A DNA stretch of 64,000 nucleotides, taken from NCBI GenBank assembly GCA_907163375.1, contig CAJQUW010011257.1:141001-205000 (forward strand), read 5' to 3'. Numbering within the stretch: the stretch's first letter is position 1; every line of letters starts with the position of its first letter. The stretch comes from Prostheceraeus crozeri (lineage: Eukaryota; Platyhelminthes; Polycladida; Euryleptidae). Under the pieces are notes generated by a model that ran no database searches, was not told the DNA's origin, and saw nothing but the letters and a program-made list of their open reading frames with translations. Below are positions 60,201 to 64,000 of this stretch, in pieces. The translations under genes were made by a program, and so were the position numbers.

Positions 60201-63200
60201 TTTTCGCTGACGTCCCCCCCCTCTGGACAGCTTGCTTCGATTTTGGCTTCCAGTGGACGGATTTTGTCGTGCGATAGCTCGTTTGAAAGCTAAGAGTGAG
60301 ACAAATTCACTGAAAGAATCGGGTTGTTCCTATCTGTCTTCGTTTAGATGTGAGACGCCATTTAAGATTTTGGGACATTGGTGAAAAACGACAGAGTTAG
60401 AATTTGGGACGTTTTGGGCTGTAGCACCAAAACGAAGGCTCGGATGGGAAAACGGATTTCAGATTTGGAATCAGCGTGAAATTCTTTATCTGTATGGTGA
60501 GTTTCAAGGCAATCGGCGAGAAAAAATTTTCAACATTTTTCGAAAAAATGACAGAGTTAGAATTTTTGCGATGGCTGCCTACTGTACAGCCAAAACGAAG
60601 CATCGGATGGGAAAACGGAGGCCAGATTCGGATTCAGCGTCAAATTCTACATGGAAATGGTATATTTCCAGCTCAATCGGAGAGAAAAAATTTTCGCTGA
60701 CGTCCCCCCCCCTCTGGACAGCTTGCTTCGATTTTGGCTTCCAGTGGACGGATTTTGTCGTGCCATAGCTCGTTTGAAAGCTAAGAGTGAGACAAATTCA
60801 CTGAAAGAATCGGCTTGTTCCTATCTGTCTTCGTTTAGATGTGAGACGCCATTTAAGATTTTGGGACATTGGTGAAAAACGACAGAGTTAGAATTTGGGA
60901 CGTTTTGGGCTGTAGCACCAAAACGAAGGCTCGGATGGGAAAACGGATTTCAGATTTGGAATCAGCGTGAAATTCTTTATCTGTATGGTGAGTTTCAAGG
61001 CAATCGGCGAGAAAAAATTTTCAACATTTTTCGAAAAAATGACAGAGTTAGAATTTTTGCGATGGCTGCCTACTGTACAGCCAAAACGAAGCATCGGATG
61101 GGAAAACGGAGGCCAGATTCGGATTCAGCGTCAAATTCTACATGGAAATGGTATATTTCCAGCTCAATCGGAGAGAAAAAATTTTCGCTGACGTCCCCCC
61201 CCCTCTGGACAGCTTGCTTCGATTTTGGCTTCCAGTGGACGGATTTTGTCGTGCGATAGCTCGTTTGAAAGCTAAGAGTGAGACAAATTCACTGAAAGAA
61301 TCGGGTTGTTCCTATCTGTCTTCGTTTAGATGTGAGACGCCATTTAAGATTTTGGGACATTGGTGAAAAACGACAGAGTTAGAATTTGGGACGTTTTGGG
61401 CTGTAGCACCAAAACGAAGGCTCGGATGGGAAAACGGATTTCAGATTTGGAATCAGCGTGAAATTCTTTATCTGTATGGTGAGTTTCAAGGCAATCGGCG
61501 AGAAAAATTTTCAACATTTTTCGAAAAAATGACAGAGTTAGAATTTTTGCGATGGCTGCCTACTGTACAGCCAAAACGAAGCATCGGATGGGAAAACGGA
61601 GGCCAGATTCGGATTCAGCGTCAAATTCTACATGGAAATGGTATATTTCCAGCTCAATCGGAGAGAAAAAATTTTCGCTGACGTCCCCCCCCCTCTGGAC
61701 AGCTTGCTTCGATTTTGGCTTCCAGTGGACGGATTTTGTCGTGCGATAGCTCGTTTGAAAGCTAAGAGTGAGACAAATTCACTAAAAGAATCGGGTTGTT
61801 CCTATCTGTCTTCGTTTAGATGTGAGACGCCATTTAAGATTTTGGGACATTGGCGAAAAACGACAGAGTTAGAATTTGGGACGTTTTGGGCTGTAGCACC
61901 AAAACGAAGGCTCGGATGGGAAAACGGATTTCAGATTTGGAATCAGCGTGAAATTCTTTATCTGTATGGTGAGTTTCAAGGCAATCGGCGAGAAAAAATT
62001 TTCAACATTTTTCGAAAAAATGACAGAGTTAGAATTTTTGCGATGGCTGCCTACTGTACAGCCAAAACGAAGCATCGGATGGGAAAACGGAGGCCAGATT
62101 CGGATTCAGCGTCAAATTCTACATGGAAATGGTATATTTCCAGCTCAATCGGAGAGAAAAAATTTTCGCTGACGTCCCCCCCCCTCTGGACAGCTTGCTT
62201 CGATTTTGGCTTCCAGTGGACGGATTTTGTCGTGCGATAGCTCGTTTGAAAGCTAAGAGTGAGACAAATTCACTGAAAGAATCGGGTTGTTCCTATCTGT
62301 CTTCGTTTAGATGTGAGACGCCATTTAAGATTTTGGGACATTGGCGAAAAACGACAGAGTTAGAATTTGGGACGTTTTGGGCTGTAGCACCAAAACGAAG
62401 GCTCGGATGGGAAAACGGATTTCAGATTTGGAATCAGCGTGAAATTCTTTATCTGTATGGTGAGTTTCAAGGCAATCGGCGAGAAAAAATTTTCAACATT
62501 TTTCGAAAAAATGACAGAGTTAGAATTTTTGCGATGGCTGCCTACTGTACAGCCAAAACGAAGCATCGGATGGGAAAACGGAGGCCAGATTCGGATTCAG
62601 CGTCAAATTCTACATGGAAATGGTATATTTCCAGCTCAATCGGAGAGAAAAAATTTTCGCTGACGTCCCCCCCCCTCTGGACAGCTTGCTTCGATTTTGG
62701 CTTCCAGTGGACGGATTTTGTCGTGCGATAGCTCGTTTGAAAGCTAAGAGTGAGACAAATTCACTGAAAGAATCGGGTTGTTCCTATCTGTCTTCGTTTA
62801 GATGTGAGACGCCATTTAAGATTTTGGGACATTGGCGAAAAACGACAGAGTTAGAATTTGGGACGTTTTGGGCTGTAGCACCAAAACGAAGCATCGGATG
62901 GGAAAACGGATTTCAGATTTGGAATCAGCGTGAAATTCTTTATCTGTATGGTGAGTTTCAAGGCAATCGGCGAGAAAAATTTTCAACATTTTTCGAAAAA
63001 ATGACAGAGTTAGAATTTTTGCGATGGCTGCCTACTGTACAGCCAAAACGAAGCATCGGATGGGAAAACGGAGGCCAGATTCGGATTCAGCGTCAAATTC
63101 TACATGGAAATGGTATATTTCCAGCTCAATCGGAGAGAAAAAATTTTCGCTGACGTCCCCCCCCCCTCTGGACAGCTTGCTTCGATTTTGGCTTCCAGTG

Positions 63201-64000
63201 GACGGATTTTGTCGTGCGATAGCTCGTTTGAAAGCTAAGAGTGAGACAAATTCACTGAAAGAATCGGGTTGTTCCTATCTGTCTTCGTTTAGATGTGAGA
63301 CGCCATTTAAGATTTTGGGACATTGGCGAAAAACGACAGAGTTAGAATTTGGGACGTTTTGGGCTGTAGCACCAAAACGAAGGCTCGGATGGGAAAACGG
63401 ATTTCAGATTTGGAATCAGCGTGAAATTCTTTATCTGTATGGTGAGTTTCAAGGCAATCGGCGAGAAAAAATTTTCAACATTTTTCGAAAAAATGACAGA
63501 GTTAGAATTTTTGCGATGGCTGCCTACTGTACAGCCAAAACGAAGCATCGGATGGGAAAACGGAGGCCAGATTCGGATTCAGCGTGAAATTCTGCATCGG
63601 TATGGTGAATTTGAACGCCATCGGAGAGAAAAATTTTCGCTGACGTCCCCCCCCCTCTGGACAGCTTGCTTCGATTTTGGCTTCCAGTGGACGGATTTTG
63701 TCGTGCCATAGCTCGTTTGAAAGCTAAGAGTGAGACAAATTCACTGAAAGAATCGGGTTGTTCCTATCTGTCTTCGTTTAGATGTGAGACGCCATTTAAG
63801 ATTTTGGGACATTGGCGAAAAACGACAGAGTTAGAATTTGGGACGTTTTGGGCTGTAGCACCAAAACGAAGGCTCGGATGGGAAAACGGATTTCAGATTT
63901 GGAATCAGCGTGAAATTCTTTATCTGTATGGTGAGTTTCAAGGCAATCGGCGAGAAAAAATTTTCAACATTTTTCGAAAAAATGACAGAGTTAGAATTTT
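45295..64000 (+). repeat. Complex satellite array, 40 complete units of about 490/326/508 bp, running off the window
   Basis: Taking the CTCTGGACAG junction after the poly-C tract as phase, I find 41 junctions from 45295 to 63655, then a partial unit. Unit lengths: 28 of 488-492 bp, 8 of 324-327 bp and 4 of 505-511 bp. Full units read: C tract of 7-10, a segment of about 170 bp (GCTTCGATTTTGGCTTCCAG to GACATTGGCGAAAA), module A (GACAGAGTTAGAATTTGGGA...) and module B (GACAGAGTTAGAATTTTTGC...), each module ending GAGAGAAAAA/GCGAGAAAAA. A and B are diverged copies of one older module. Copies differ at only a few sites, so the array is young or well homogenised. Short units lack module B; long units have a duplicated AGTCAATCGG block. 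Its function, if any (centromeric, pericentromeric or other heterochromatin), cannot be told from sequence. Confidence 0.97.
46274..47106 (+). repeat. Short-plus-long unit pair in the satellite (example)
   Basis: A 327-bp unit (46274-46600) lacking module B is followed by a 506-bp unit (46601-47106). The latter carries the extra GAGTTTTAAAGTCAATCAGC block between modules A and B and the alternative module-B ending (GTGAAATTCTACATCGGTAT). Similar short-long pairs start at 48575 and 52692. Confidence 0.9.

Noticed and set aside
45306-63711. Dozens of open frames of 60-449 codons in the satellite, on both strands
   Set aside because: They repeat with the satellite unit, run antiparallel over the same DNA, shift frame whenever unit length is not a multiple of three, and are cut by a recurrent TGA variant. 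No splice, promoter or domain signal is seen.
45030-64000. Tandem repeats considered as a CRISPR array
   Set aside because: The repeat unit is hundreds of bases with no unique spacers, and the window is from an animal.

Overview
The window looks like AT-rich, repeat-dense intergenic or intronic DNA from an invertebrate animal. It has no bacterial-style operons and no dense coding. It does hold several LINE clades, Penelope-like, Ty3/gypsy and BEL/Pao fossils, two DD41D-type Tc1/mariner elements, a hAT element, a tRNA-derived SINE, many foldback elements and a long satellite array. The only host coding segment I recognise is one minus-strand exon at 35134-35412. It encodes the last membrane segment and tail of a nicotinic acetylcholine receptor-like (Cys-loop) channel subunit, so the source is an animal. 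The phylum cannot be fixed from the sequence; a marine invertebrate is a guess.

Layout. 0.5-0.8 kb: first copy of an unnamed dispersed repeat. 1.0-3.0 kb: 5'-truncated CR1/jockey-group LINE with a long open RT frame (+). 3.2-8.4 kb: two abutting LTR-element fossils (Ty3/gypsy, then BEL/Pao, both minus), the gypsy part split by a long-TIR foldback element. 8.4-10.8 kb: a cluster of palindromes, including two 240-bp near-identical inverted arms. 12.6-14.2 kb: an ORF1-like coiled-coil reading frame remnant (+). 16.4-17.8 kb: a mariner-type element. 18.7-19.2 kb: an unidentified GC-richer segment. 19.5-23.6 kb: a nearly complete two-ORF LINE (minus). 25.5-29.0 kb: two inverted copies of the dispersed repeat, one opened by a hAT element whose 8-bp target duplication is visible. 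29.5-30.5 kb: LINE RT fragments with a foldback between them. 33.5-34.5 kb: a foldback element. 35.1-35.4 kb: the receptor exon. 37.0-37.8 kb: Penelope-like RT remnant. 39.4 kb: SINE. 39.8-41.6 kb: second mariner-type element beside a TA microsatellite. 42.3-44.4 kb: LINE tail, MITE and an RTE-clade LINE.

45.0-64.0 kb, running off the right edge, is one satellite array. By anchoring on the poly-C/CTCTGGACAG junction I count 41 junctions: 28 units of about 490 bp, 8 short units of about 326 bp and 4 long units of about 505-511 bp. Each full unit contains two diverged copies (A and B) of an older module of about 150-165 bp plus a segment of about 170 bp. Short units lack module B. Long units carry a duplication of about 18 bp and often follow a short unit. 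Sequence variants cluster regionally, as expected from ongoing unequal exchange or conversion. The many long open frames in the array on both strands are best read as a by-product of a stop-poor repeat, not as genes.

Nothing here forms a pathway. The story is layered transposition around at least one neuronal-type receptor gene, next to a young, structurally complex satellite.
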